Positions 38,601-46,153 of a DNA stretch of 64,000 bases are shown here, one piece after another; within the stretch, counting starts at the first letter, position 1, and each line of letters begins with the position of its first letter. The notes beneath the pieces were generated by a model, which saw only the letters and a list, made by a program, of their open reading frames with translations, was not told where the DNA came from and searched no databases. The DNA comes from Flagellimonas pacifica (lineage in GTDB: Bacteria; Bacteroidota; Bacteroidia; Flavobacteriales; Flavobacteriaceae): positions 1,260,668-1,324,667 of the forward strand of contig NZ_OBEH01000001.1 in the NCBI RefSeq assembly GCF_900215465.1. The letters run 5' to 3'. The translations under genes and the position numbers were made by a program.

Positions 38601-38770
38601 GAAAAAAGGATAAGGATATTTTAGTGCCTAAAATTGAGAAAAGGGTCAAGGAAAATTCGAATGCAGCTTTGATATGGGCACTTTACAACAAAGAAACAGA
38701 ATCTGTTAAAGCTTCGGAAAAGGTTGATTCAAGAATGCTGGAAATCTTAAAGTATTGTATAGGTCGATGA
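35678..38770 (+). CDS. Exported DUF5107 protein with long TPR region
   Basis: 1030 residues from the ATG that gives a clean signal peptide (MKKITALLLLVSLGVMAQ); an upstream in-frame ATG would overlap the previous gene. DUF5107 covers about residues 30-360: VYVLPEIGGKVWGAIEKSTG, GPWTSGGIEFNFGIIGHHPS, SYYNWMTGAAPATND. This resembles galactose-mutarotase-like beta-sandwiches that occur in glycoside hydrolases. From about 445 on there are TPR helices (LSALLALNPSHSRALILLAE, AATYAKKALAFNTYNLNARQ) to the end. I know of no secure activity for the family. It is tightly linked to the FG-GAP gene (13 bp) and overlaps the next EEP gene by 4 bp, so it is the best candidate for the main enzyme or binding factor of this locus. 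Confidence 0.88.
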   Translation: MKKITALLLLVSLGVMAQKATVSEEIQQLDTYGFGTPNPVPILTENPKIFPYFKFEGYSHTSQKKGWKVVKLENEYIEVYVLPEIGGKVWGAIEKSTGNEFLYRNEVVKFRNISMRGPWTSGGIEFNFGIIGHHPSTATPVDYKIMENKDGSVSCVVGNLDLPSRTYWQVEIRLEKDKAYFETNASWYNGTPLNQSYYNWMTGAAPATNDLEFFIPGNGYLEHDGTWKKWPIDDKGRNLAMYENNNFGPSKSYHIVGDYKNYFGGYYHDSNVGFGHLSPYEEMPGQKLWLWALSRSGGIWEDLLTDTDGQYIEFQAGRLFNQYFPGAENPVSQANFEPHVMDTWQELWFPIKQIGGMEAASEYGVLNIERKGDNATLGINALQAFDEMLQILINGEEVSTENLQMKPMQVFEKTFNCKDSDTLEVFLGADKLQYTSVNKTLLKRDFVYDPEIKASEVEKLFHEASEAMKYREYNLANEKLSALLALNPSHSRALILLAEAEFIKTRYNKALEHVNTVLQLDTYNPGANYMAGIAYWAQGDALNAIESLGWAARSIQYRSVAYAQMAEIYLHENNLKKAATYAKKALAFNTYNLNARQVLLVAYRKWNKADTFNKQLDKVLKISRINHFASFEEIHFKNGATAAILDNIHNEFGNETILELALTYLNLGQDETAMELLGLNSEDSKSKLFLAYASKGKDAKKSITLINQLAQTSPNFVFPYRRESIPVLEWAVSINNDWKFKYYLAQNYLAVGLKDKAKELLEQCGDTPDNDAFYKFRAKTLDSASYESKLKDYDTALELNNNYWKNWDDLILFYLENGKNEEATSLGKKAVKKFPGNYNVGLSYAKSLVSTSSYSKAISVLDGLNILPFEHASESKSIYNAAHIYLAKRYMDKNQFGKAIGLLEASKKWPENLGIGTPYNPDERLSNYLLGICSESMGKPNEAKAYLENVVNHKGSNVTGVNTLFTLLALDKLGRKKDKDILVPKIEKRVKENSNAALIWALYNKETESVKASEKVDSRMLEILKYCIGR

Positions 38771-39570
38771 AACAAATGAAATGTAAAATAGCGGTTAGTA
38801 TATTCTTGGGGTTAACCTTCTTTCCCTTGTATTCCCAAACCAAAACTGAAAATAAAAAGATAGTAAAAGTTTTATCGTTCAACATTTTGGGAGGAAGGAC
38901 AACGAAAGGTGATTTTAACTTAGATGCACTTGCAAAGCTCATTAACGAGGCAAATCCAGATTTCGTTGCCATGCAAGAAGTAGACTATAAGGTAAACAGA
39001 TCTAAAAAACTTGATTTGGTGACGGAGTTGGGTTGGAGAACAAAAATGGCTCCCATTTTTGCGAGGGCAATGTACTACGATGGAGGAGAATATGGAGAGG
39101 GAGCATTGTCTAAGTATTCATTTTTGAGTACCAGAAATGTAGCCCTACCATATTTGGATGGACAAGAACCTAGAGCAGCTATTGAAATTGTTGCCGAGCT
39201 GCCTTCAAAAGACACCATTGCGTTTATAGGAACACATTTTGCACATGAAACTAACGAAGGAAGGGAAATTCAAGCCCAAAAAATTAACAAGGTCTTTTCC
39301 TTGAATAAATACCCAACAATACTTGTGGGAGATTTAAATGCAAAACCTGGTAGTGGTCCAATCAATATCTTGGAGGAAATGTGGCAAGCTACCTACGATA
39401 AAGAAAATCCGGAACCTACTTTTCCTTCAGATAATCCAAAGGTGAAGATAGATTACGTGATGTTCTATCCAAAGAACAGATGGCGTGTGGTGGACAAAAA
39501 AGTCATTGCTGACACTTATGCGTCTGATCATTGCGCTTATTTGGTTACCCTTGAGCTATTGGATGAGTGA
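38767..39570 (+). CDS. Exported EEP-fold phosphodiesterase (second copy in window)
   Basis: 267 residues from the ATG overlapping the upstream stop (ATGA). The signal peptide ends near FPLYSQT. EEP motifs are VLSFNILGGRTT (Asn), FVAMQEVDYKVNRS (Glu), FIGTHFAHET (His), ILVGDLNAKPGSGPI (Asp/Asn), KIDYVMFYP and ASDHCAYLVTL (Asp-His). It belongs to the exported phospholipase/sphingomyelinase-like EEP branch often found in glycan loci. It is last in the PUL transcript; a strong bidirectional terminator follows at 39661. A phosphodiester or phosphorylated glycan/lipid substrate is plausible but unproven. Confidence 0.9.
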   Translation: MKQMKCKIAVSIFLGLTFFPLYSQTKTENKKIVKVLSFNILGGRTTKGDFNLDALAKLINEANPDFVAMQEVDYKVNRSKKLDLVTELGWRTKMAPIFARAMYYDGGEYGEGALSKYSFLSTRNVALPYLDGQEPRAAIEIVAELPSKDTIAFIGTHFAHETNEGREIQAQKINKVFSLNKYPTILVGDLNAKPGSGPINILEEMWQATYDKENPEPTFPSDNPKVKIDYVMFYPKNRWRVVDKKVIADTYASDHCAYLVTLELLDE

Positions 39571-39660
39571 TTTGGTGAAATTATTATGGATTAACCAAAA
39601 CTAAAATGGTACGTGAACTTTATTTGTTTTATTGGAGTTAGATTAAGGTTATTAATAAAG

Positions 39661-39690
39661 AATTAAGCCCAGATTTTTCTGGGCTTAATT
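39661..39690. terminator. Bidirectional terminator between convergent genes
   Basis: AATTAAGCCCAGA (39661-39673) is exactly complementary to 39678-39690, with a TTTT loop. That is a 13-bp perfect stem. It lies 90 bp after the plus-strand EEP gene and 150 bp after the end of the minus-strand lipoprotein gene, so it can serve both. Confidence 0.8.
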
Positions 39691-39840
39691 GCAATATGAT
39701 GTATTGGGTTAATTGGCCTCAACTTCCAAATTATCCCGCAATCATCATTGACCAAAGGAGAAGCTTGGGGGGCAAATGCTCTTCCAACTGATCTACCATA
39801 GATTCGTGAACAAATGTTTCCTTGGTTCAATCAACCATAT

Positions 39841-40572
39841 CTATTTGATTACAACAGTAACCTGAATCTTTCTTTTGTCCTTTTTATCTTTTTTGTTAAT
39901 TCCCAAAACTTCGAGTACATACGTCCCAGCTTTTAAAACATGATTTTTTGGAAGAGATATTTTGCCCCCTTTGCCATTTATCTTGAAACCCCCGCTCTTC
40001 GGATTTTCAAAGTCTTTTTTATCTTTTGAAATTTTTGCAATTGTGAAACTAATCGGAACATTCTTTGGTTCTATTATTGCATTTTTACTGTTCAAAGCTA
40101 CTTTTTGCTTTCCTTCCAGCTTATTTCCAGATTCATACTTAATAGAGGCAATTGGTGTTACAGTTTCAGAAATAACAATTGTAAGTGTGGTGTTTTTTGA
40201 AGTGCCTTTATCCTTTTTGGTGGTTGCAGTAATTGTAAGTACATAGGTGCCGGCAACTAGCTTATGGTCTCTTGATGCTGACACCATCCCTTTGGAGTTT
40301 ATTTTGAAACCATCCTTTTCAGAATTTGTGAAACTTTTCTTGTCTTTGTCGATTCTGGAAATTTTAAACGTAACTGATGCATTTTTGGGAAGTACCGTGG
40401 CATCTTTACTGCTAAAAGCATTGTTTACTTTTCCCTCCAATTTTTTAGCACTGTATTTTATAGCGCTTAAACTGGAAGATTGTACAGGAAGGCTATCATC
40501 ATTTTTGTTGCATGCCGTTAATACAACTGACACCATTATGATGATTGACATTAATTTTGATGCTCTTTTCAT
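39841..40572 (-). CDS. Small lipoprotein with two tandem Ig/cadherin-like repeats
   Basis: 243 residues, lipobox LTAC followed by NKNDD. The mature part is two copies of a domain of about 100 residues. Copy one (about 35-140) has LSAIKYSAKKLEGKVNNAFS, PKNASVTFKISRIDKDKKSF and AGTYVLTITATTKKDK. Copy two (about 141-243) has IASIKYESGNKLEGKQKVAL, PKNVPISFTIAKISKDKKDF and AGTYVLEVLGINKKDK. The pattern of G-F-K-I-N before a turn and A-G-T-Y-V-L in the last strand suits an Ig-like or cadherin-like fold. The protein is very Lys-rich. I do not recognise a named family or function. It stands alone, convergent with the PUL and with its own promoter region upstream. Confidence 0.75.
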   Translation of the reverse strand: MKRASKLMSIIIMVSVVLTACNKNDDSLPVQSSSLSAIKYSAKKLEGKVNNAFSSKDATVLPKNASVTFKISRIDKDKKSFTNSEKDGFKINSKGMVSASRDHKLVAGTYVLTITATTKKDKGTSKNTTLTIVISETVTPIASIKYESGNKLEGKQKVALNSKNAIIEPKNVPISFTIAKISKDKKDFENPKSGGFKINGKGGKISLPKNHVLKAGTYVLEVLGINKKDKKDKRKIQVTVVIK

Positions 40573-40900
40573 AAATTAAGATTTATAAGGGTTAACATTT
40601 TATTTATGTCTTAACAACAGGTAACTTTAAGAGCACCCTATTTTTTTTGATGATTTTTTTTAGAAAAATATGATTTGAATTATTAGAGATACTGATAGGA
40701 AACAACATGTTGCCCCACGGAAGATGATTTTGGACACAAAGCTGTCATCAATGACTATCCATTTAGTTTTAATGCTACTAGGGAATATTTGCCAAAAGGG
40801 GCTAAACCTTGAGATATTATGAGTGAAATTTTCAGCTTTCTTACGGCTTGAAAAAGATAACCCAACTTAAGATTGAGGGTATTGTTTTAATTACATTTTT
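40573..40900. other. Intergenic region upstream of the small lipoprotein
   Basis: 328 bp. It must hold the lipoprotein promoter and the 3' end of the Lrp-type gene. A plus-strand reading frame without a start codon (about 40699-40812) reads like a protein fragment (AVINDYPFSFNATREYLPKG), possibly decayed coding DNA. No RNA gene or clear terminator was seen. Confidence 0.35.
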
Positions 40901-41362
40901 TTAAAAGTAATATTCAGTGGTACTCTTAATTTCTTTGAGCACAAAGTAACTTTCCAAAACACCAATGTTTTCGATCTTGGATAATTTTGACCTTACAAAT
41001 TCATGATATTCATCAAGACTGGTAACATTGATTTTCAAGAAAAAATCCACTTTTCCGGCCATGTGATAACATTCCTGTACTTCTTTTAGTTTTTTTATTT
41101 GCAGATCAAATTTATCTATAAACCCTTCATTGTGATAGCGTAAGGATACCATGCAAACCGCAGTTATGGGAATATCAAGCCGTTTTTTGTCCAAAAGGGC
41201 AACATATTTCTTTATATACCCCTTTTTCTCAAGTTGTCTTATCCGTTCATAAACGGGAGAGGGGGTTAGCATTAAGCTGGTTGCAATTTCCTTGGTTGTT
41301 TTTTTTGAATCCTCTTGTAAAATTCTAAGGATTTTAAGGTCAATTTCATCTATTTTTTCCAT
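40901..41362 (-). CDS. Lrp/AsnC-family transcriptional regulator
   Basis: 153 residues. An N-terminal winged helix-turn-helix (about 5-60) contains IDLKILRILQEDSKKTTKEI then MLTPSPVYERIRQLEKKGYI. A C-terminal RAM ligand-binding domain (about 65-145) contains AVCMVSLRYHNEGF, VQECYHMAGKVDFFLKINV and LESYFVLKEIKST. Members bind amino acids and work as dimers or octamers. It is divergent from an L-threonine 3-dehydrogenase gene, with a 14+14 bp inverted repeat between them, so it likely controls threonine breakdown and itself in response to an amino acid. Confidence 0.94.
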   Translation of the reverse strand: MEKIDEIDLKILRILQEDSKKTTKEIATSLMLTPSPVYERIRQLEKKGYIKKYVALLDKKRLDIPITAVCMVSLRYHNEGFIDKFDLQIKKLKEVQECYHMAGKVDFFLKINVTSLDEYHEFVRSKLSKIENIGVLESYFVLKEIKSTTEYYF

Positions 41363-41449
41363 GGTCAGACAAATTTACTTTTAAACGTTAGATTGCAGTG
41401 TGTAAAAAGTGGATTGACCTTTTTTCAAACAAAATGCAGATAAAAATAC

Positions 41450-41491
41450 TTATTATTTCAATTTTTGAAGATATAATAATTGAAATAATAA
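41450..41491. promoter_or_regulatory. Inverted repeat (14-bp arms) between Lrp-type and threonine dehydrogenase genes
   Basis: TTATTATTTCAATT (41450-41463) is exactly complementary to 41478-41491, separated by 14 bp. The right arm overlaps the likely -33 element of the downstream gene. Its size and position suit an operator for the divergent Lrp/AsnC-type regulator. Confidence 0.6.
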
Positions 41492-41508
41492 ACAATAATA
41501 TATTTTTG
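41479..41508 (+). promoter_or_regulatory. Putative promoter of threonine dehydrogenase gene
   Basis: TATTTTTG at 41501-41508 fits the Bacteroidota -7 consensus TAnnTTTG exactly. ATTG at 41479-41482, 18 bp upstream, is a 3-of-4 match to the -33 TTTG. Transcription would start about 41512-41516, shortly before the ATG at 41528. Confidence 0.45.
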
Positions 41509-41527
41509 AGCTATACAAAATCCCAAA

Positions 41528-42487
41528 ATGCAAAAAGAAAAGATACTAATTACAGGCTCAGGGGGCCAATTGGGAACCGCTTTAAGAAAAGCCCTCATAG
41601 ATAAATATGGAAAGGACGTGGTAATTGCTACTGATCTGGTTCCAAAATCTGATGAATTTGGGAATATTGATGTTTTGGATGCTACAGATCAGAAAGGGTT
41701 GGATAAAATTGTTGAAGAACAAAATGTTACACAAATCTATCATTTGGCAGCAATTCTGTCTGCCAATGGAGAGGCTAACCCGGTAAGAACATGGGATATT
41801 AACCTAAAAAGCTGGCTCAATGTATTGGAAGCAGCAAGAAAATATAATGTGGGTAGAGTATTTTTTCCAAGCTCCATTGCCGTTTTTGGAACTACTGCCA
41901 ATAAAGTGGGTACCTCGCAAACAGAATATCTGGATCCCCTCACCGTTTATGGGATTAGCAAAGCCTCTGGGGAACAGTGGGGCAATTACTATTTCTCAAA
42001 ATATGGGGTAGATGTGCGTTCCTTGCGTTACCCAGGTGTTATTGGGCACGAATCATTACCAGGAGGGGGAACCACAGATTATGCTGTAGAGATCTATCAT
42101 AAAGCTATAAATAACGAGGCCTATACTTGTTACTTATCGGAAAGTACATCCTTGCCCATGATTTTTATGCCAGATGCGATTAGGGCCACATTGGAATTGA
42201 TGGACGCTCCAAAAGAAAAAATCAAGACCAGAACTTCATATAACATCAATGGACTGAGTTTTACTCCAAAAGAGATTGTTGATTCAATCAGAAAGTGGTA
42301 TCCGAACTTTAGCATCCAATATAGCCCAGATTTTAGACAGGAAATTGCAGAAAGCTGGCCATCTTCCATAAATGATTCTCAAGCACAACAAGATTGGAAC
42401 TGGTCTGCGCACTATCAGTTGGATGATATTTCCAATGAAATGATTACTGAATTACTCAAAAAGCAAGATTTGCTTAGACAAGCATAA
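41528..42487 (+). CDS. L-threonine 3-dehydrogenase, SDR (epimerase-like) type
   Basis: 319 residues, the short-chain type rather than the zinc-dependent Tdh. The NAD-binding GSGGQLGTALRKAL motif is at residues 8-21. The catalytic Ser region is FPSSIAVFG, and YGISKASGE gives the Tyr-x-x-x-Lys pair. LRYPGVIGHESLPGGGTTDY followed by AVEIYHKAI is the hallmark that separates this group from UDP-sugar epimerases. It oxidises L-threonine to 2-amino-3-ketobutyrate with NAD+, which a ligase (not in this window) turns into glycine and acetyl-CoA. It is monocistronic, with an Lrp-type regulator divergent upstream. Confidence 0.88.
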   Translation: MQKEKILITGSGGQLGTALRKALIDKYGKDVVIATDLVPKSDEFGNIDVLDATDQKGLDKIVEEQNVTQIYHLAAILSANGEANPVRTWDINLKSWLNVLEAARKYNVGRVFFPSSIAVFGTTANKVGTSQTEYLDPLTVYGISKASGEQWGNYYFSKYGVDVRSLRYPGVIGHESLPGGGTTDYAVEIYHKAINNEAYTCYLSESTSLPMIFMPDAIRATLELMDAPKEKIKTRTSYNINGLSFTPKEIVDSIRKWYPNFSIQYSPDFRQEIAESWPSSINDSQAQQDWNWSAHYQLDDISNEMITELLKKQDLLRQA

Positions 42488-42694
42488 AGGATGAGAATAT
42501 CCTGAGAGGGCCAAATTGAGTTTTAAGAATAAAGAAAGTTATACTTTAAAACATCAAAACCTTTAACACCTAAAAACATTGTTATTTACTATAACCTATA
42601 AAATACGGATAAAAAATATCTTTTTGTAGCCAAATATAGGTAGGATCAAAGAAATACTTTAATAACTTTAAGTTGCTAAGACCAACCAGTTAAT

Positions 42695-44557
42695 TTGTTT
42701 ACAAAACTTAAAATATCCCTATTGCTTTTTATGGTTTTTTGTGTCGTCTTCGGACATGCCCAAAAGACCTATAAGGACTCAATTGATATCTATTTTGATC
42801 AAATTCAAAATTTGATTTCATTAAAGGACAACTACAAAGAAGATTTTCTCGACCCTGAATTTTTACTGGATAAAAAAGACAAGGTTACCGGACGTGAAAA
42901 AGTGGCCACTTTGCTCAAGTTATATTCAGCTTACGTGTACAAGTCTTCGGAAACAGCTAGAACATACAACCAAAGGGCACTGGAGCTTTCAAAAGATATT
43001 GGGCTTAAGCAGGGCGAGCTTTGTGGAACATTTAATGAAGCATACCTTTTGTTTGTTAGCGGTCAGTTTGATGAGGCAATGGATTTAGTACAAGGAATTT
43101 CTAAGTATGTGAGTGTTAGGAATTATCCTGAAACTTATGCAGATGTTTATACGTTGATTTCATATATACATACGGAGAAAGGAGAGTTTGACATGGCTCT
43201 TGAAACTGGTCTTGGATTGTTGGATGTTGCGGAAAAATCGGCCAATGAATATCTTTTGATGAGGGCATACTCAGCATTGTCCCATTATTATTTACGCATA
43301 GAAAATTATCCTGAAGCCTTAAGTTATTGCTTAAAAGGTCTGCATTATGTGATAAGGTTAAGAAAAGTGCAGTACATATTTCCCAAAATAGATGAGATTG
43401 CCCGTATGACCGCTAAGTTGGATGATACTCAAGGAGCTCTTGATGCTTATTCATTTTACGTAGACCTTGAAAAAAAGATAAACCCGCCCGGAAGCTACAT
43501 ACAAAGTATTGTTTATATGAATATGGCGGATATTTTCATCTCCAATGGGAAATACGAAAAAGCACAAAATTACTTGTCACAGGCTTTAGAGATGAACTAT
43601 AAAAACAAATTTAGGTTTCGTATTCCTAGAGCTTTGATGCTGCAAGCAGAATTGAATTTAAAAAATAAAGATACTGTCAATGCAATCCTCAATTATGAAG
43701 AAAGCATTGAAGCTGCAGAGGATATAAATGCTTTTGATGTTGTAAAGACAAACAGTGGTATTTTGGCAGAATTGTATGAAAAAACCAACCAGCCTTCAAT
43801 GGCATATGAGCATAGAGCTCTAAATAAGGTTATACGAGATTCATTGTTCAATAATGAAAAAGAGCAAAAAATAGTAATCTTGGAAACTCGTAGAAAAGTT
43901 AAAGAGATTACCCAGAAAAAAAGAATTTTAGAATTAGAAAATGAAGCTCAAAGAGCAAGGTATAATACTATAATGATTGTCTTGGGTCTAGTTGTTATCA
44001 GTGGTTTTTTTGCTGTTCTCTCCTATTTGAAAGTCAGGGCCAAGAATAAACTATTATATAAGAGAACTATGGAATTGGCAGAGATACAAGTGGGTATGGG
44101 GGAAAAGCTAAGACAATTGGAAGCTGCTCAAAGCCAAACCAACGACTCTGATATTGATGAGGATGATGCCAAGTTAAAGAGTACTAATACCTTGGATAAT
44201 GATGTTAAGAACATTATTCTTAGGCGACTTGAGAAATTGGAAATGGAAAAATTCTTTATTGATCAAAATTGTAGTTTAAGACAGGTGGCACAGCAATTAA
44301 AGACCAATCCAAAATATTTATCTCAAGTGGTCAACCAAGAAAAGAAATCCAGCTTTACCAACTACATCAATGAACTTAGAATAAATTACTTGTTATCAAG
44401 GTTGTTGCAAGACGAAGATTTTAGAAACAGCAAACTGAGTTATATAGCTGCTTCAATTGGCTATAACAACTTAAATACTTTTAATACTGCCTTTAAGAAA
44501 AAACAAGGAATATTGCCCTCTTATTTCATCAAGGAACTTATTCAGGACCAAAACTGA
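42695..44557 (+). CDS. Membrane-spanning TPR sensor with AraC-type DNA-binding domain
   Basis: 620 residues. The start is TTG: only this gives a full signal segment (MFTKLKISLLLFMVFCVVFG, then HAQ). The first ATG, 12 codons later, would cut it to half. Periplasmic TPR helices span about 60-390 (AYSALSHYYLRIENYPEALS, MNMADIFISNGKYEKAQNYL). A membrane helix lies at about 423-445 (IMIVLGLVVISGFFAVLSYL), then a coiled segment and a cytoplasmic AraC-type HTH domain (about 515-615) with CSLRQVAQQLKTNPKYLSQV and LSYIAASIGYNNLNTFNTAF. This design directly links an outside signal to transcription. It is convergent with the protease-GH92 locus on its right, which is a possible target. Confidence 0.88.
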   Translation: MFTKLKISLLLFMVFCVVFGHAQKTYKDSIDIYFDQIQNLISLKDNYKEDFLDPEFLLDKKDKVTGREKVATLLKLYSAYVYKSSETARTYNQRALELSKDIGLKQGELCGTFNEAYLLFVSGQFDEAMDLVQGISKYVSVRNYPETYADVYTLISYIHTEKGEFDMALETGLGLLDVAEKSANEYLLMRAYSALSHYYLRIENYPEALSYCLKGLHYVIRLRKVQYIFPKIDEIARMTAKLDDTQGALDAYSFYVDLEKKINPPGSYIQSIVYMNMADIFISNGKYEKAQNYLSQALEMNYKNKFRFRIPRALMLQAELNLKNKDTVNAILNYEESIEAAEDINAFDVVKTNSGILAELYEKTNQPSMAYEHRALNKVIRDSLFNNEKEQKIVILETRRKVKEITQKKRILELENEAQRARYNTIMIVLGLVVISGFFAVLSYLKVRAKNKLLYKRTMELAEIQVGMGEKLRQLEAAQSQTNDSDIDEDDAKLKSTNTLDNDVKNIILRRLEKLEMEKFFIDQNCSLRQVAQQLKTNPKYLSQVVNQEKKSSFTNYINELRINYLLSRLLQDEDFRNSKLSYIAASIGYNNLNTFNTAFKKKQGILPSYFIKELIQDQN

Positions 44558-44592
44558 ATTGTATTCTTAAAAATTGGCCCCATATAATTTAC

Positions 44593-46128
44593 TCACATTT
44601 TGGTCCAGTCAATTCTTTTCCTTTTTGTGATGTTGTTCTCCTTATGATAAGATTTCACAAAAGCTTCATATTCTTCCCACAAAGTATCCACATCTTTTTG
44701 TAAAATACCTTGTATTGCCGCTTTATAGCTCCAAGGCTCTAAGGTTTTTACAGATGCATTGAACTTATATATGAAATTAGGGTCGTAGGTATCTACAATC
44801 CATTTTAGAAAGAATCCCGATGTGGTATAACCCGAAAGATATTTGTACCCATCAAAGCCTAAATCTGGGTGTCTGGTTTTATGATATCCTGCATTAATAC
44901 GCACCAAATCGGCTTCGCCCTCCAAGAAAGCAAAATAATCGTATCCAGGTTTATATTGATTATCCACGGTGGAGGGGCTGAATTGATATCCATGTGTAAG
45001 CTCATGCCAAAGAATGCCGTATAATTCATGTCTGACAGCATCATCAGATTCTTCTTTTAGGGCATTTTGAATATATTTTGTGCTGAACCAAAGCTCCATG
45101 GCCGAAGCATTTCCACCCCTGGCAGCCAGAACATTGCTCCAATTAAAAGTGAAATTTACCTTTTCAAAATCGGGAACTTCGGTTAAGTTCCTGTACAATT
45201 GTTTGCAAACTCCCAAAGTAACTTCATTGATAGCAACCTTTAAATGTGGCATCACGGACACTGCCCTTTTGTATCCTTCAGAAACTGTGTCCGTGGGAGT
45301 TAAGAAAATTTCCGGGAAATAAAAGCCCTTCCATGGATTTTCGGGGTCGTAAACCTTAACCATCCTTTTTACACGCAAAGTGTCCGCACCAAACTGGTTT
45401 TTAGTTACCAAAGTGACCGAATGATTACCAGGAGTTTGATAAACAACTTTCGGATTTTGTTCATTACTTGTGGCAGGAATTCCATTTTCAAAAACCCAAT
45501 GCCAGGCATGGGGTGCATTGGCCGAAAGGTCCCTAAACTTGATAGTGTCGTTAATCTTAGTGCTACTTGATTCAATGGAAAATTCTGTCACGGGTTTATC
45601 AGTTAGTGCCACTAGTTCAATCTCTGCTATTTGCAAGAAATCATCCCCATAAACTGAGGTGTGGGAATGCTCCAAATCCAACTTATAAAACGAATACCCT
45701 ACTATATTCTGCTCTAAGCCATAGATATTGACACCTCCTCTTTCTTTAAACTGTTGGTTTTTCTTTATGTCCAATGTATCCCATAATTTTCCATCTTTAC
45801 AACCACTTAACACCCAATTTTTGGGATCTCTTCCCGGAGCATCATTTGCAGAAGTAATTTTGTATTTCTTTAAAACAGATGGAGACTCGCAACGTATTAG
45901 AATTGAATTTTTAGGGTAAGCAACCAAAAATTTGGTGTTTTTATCGTTGTCAAATACTTTGTCCAAATCTTCAGATTCACTAAAACCATTGTGCTCACTC
46001 TTAATTTCAGTTTTTGAGTTTACAATGTTCTTATATCCTTGCTTAAATGGATTTACATTTTTCACCCTTTCTTCACATCCGCCAGATATTAATGATAAAA
46101 GGGTTAAAAGTATAATGCTATTTTTCAT
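44593..46128 (-). CDS. Discoidin-PKD-metalloprotease lipoprotein (basic secretory protein family)
   Basis: 511 residues from the ATG giving a lipoprotein signal (MKNSIILLTLLSLISGGC); an earlier ATG would overlap the next gene upstream. Order of domains: F5/8 type C (discoidin)-like (about 35-175, DNDKNTKFLVAYPKNSILIR); PKD (about 185-265, DLSANAPHAWHWVFENG, NPKVVYQTPGNHSVTLVTKN); and a basic secretory protein/peptidase-like domain (about 275-490) with the zinc motif HELTH (375-379) and the later FLEGEADLVRI Glu. A gluzincin-like zinc protease is inferred. It is the last gene of the right-hand minus-strand locus, 25 bp after its paralogue, whose domain order is reversed. Confidence 0.85.
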   Translation of the reverse strand: MKNSIILLTLLSLISGGCEERVKNVNPFKQGYKNIVNSKTEIKSEHNGFSESEDLDKVFDNDKNTKFLVAYPKNSILIRCESPSVLKKYKITSANDAPGRDPKNWVLSGCKDGKLWDTLDIKKNQQFKERGGVNIYGLEQNIVGYSFYKLDLEHSHTSVYGDDFLQIAEIELVALTDKPVTEFSIESSSTKINDTIKFRDLSANAPHAWHWVFENGIPATSNEQNPKVVYQTPGNHSVTLVTKNQFGADTLRVKRMVKVYDPENPWKGFYFPEIFLTPTDTVSEGYKRAVSVMPHLKVAINEVTLGVCKQLYRNLTEVPDFEKVNFTFNWSNVLAARGGNASAMELWFSTKYIQNALKEESDDAVRHELYGILWHELTHGYQFSPSTVDNQYKPGYDYFAFLEGEADLVRINAGYHKTRHPDLGFDGYKYLSGYTTSGFFLKWIVDTYDPNFIYKFNASVKTLEPWSYKAAIQGILQKDVDTLWEEYEAFVKSYHKENNITKRKRIDWTKM

Positions 46129-46153
46129 ATTATATATTGAAACTATAATCCTA

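Noticed and set aside
39778..39795. Minus-strand stretch TAGATCAGTTGGAAGAGC resembles a tRNA D-arm
   Set aside because: The following bases do not form an anticodon stem with a U before the anticodon, there is no GGTTC T-arm, and the acceptor ends do not pair.
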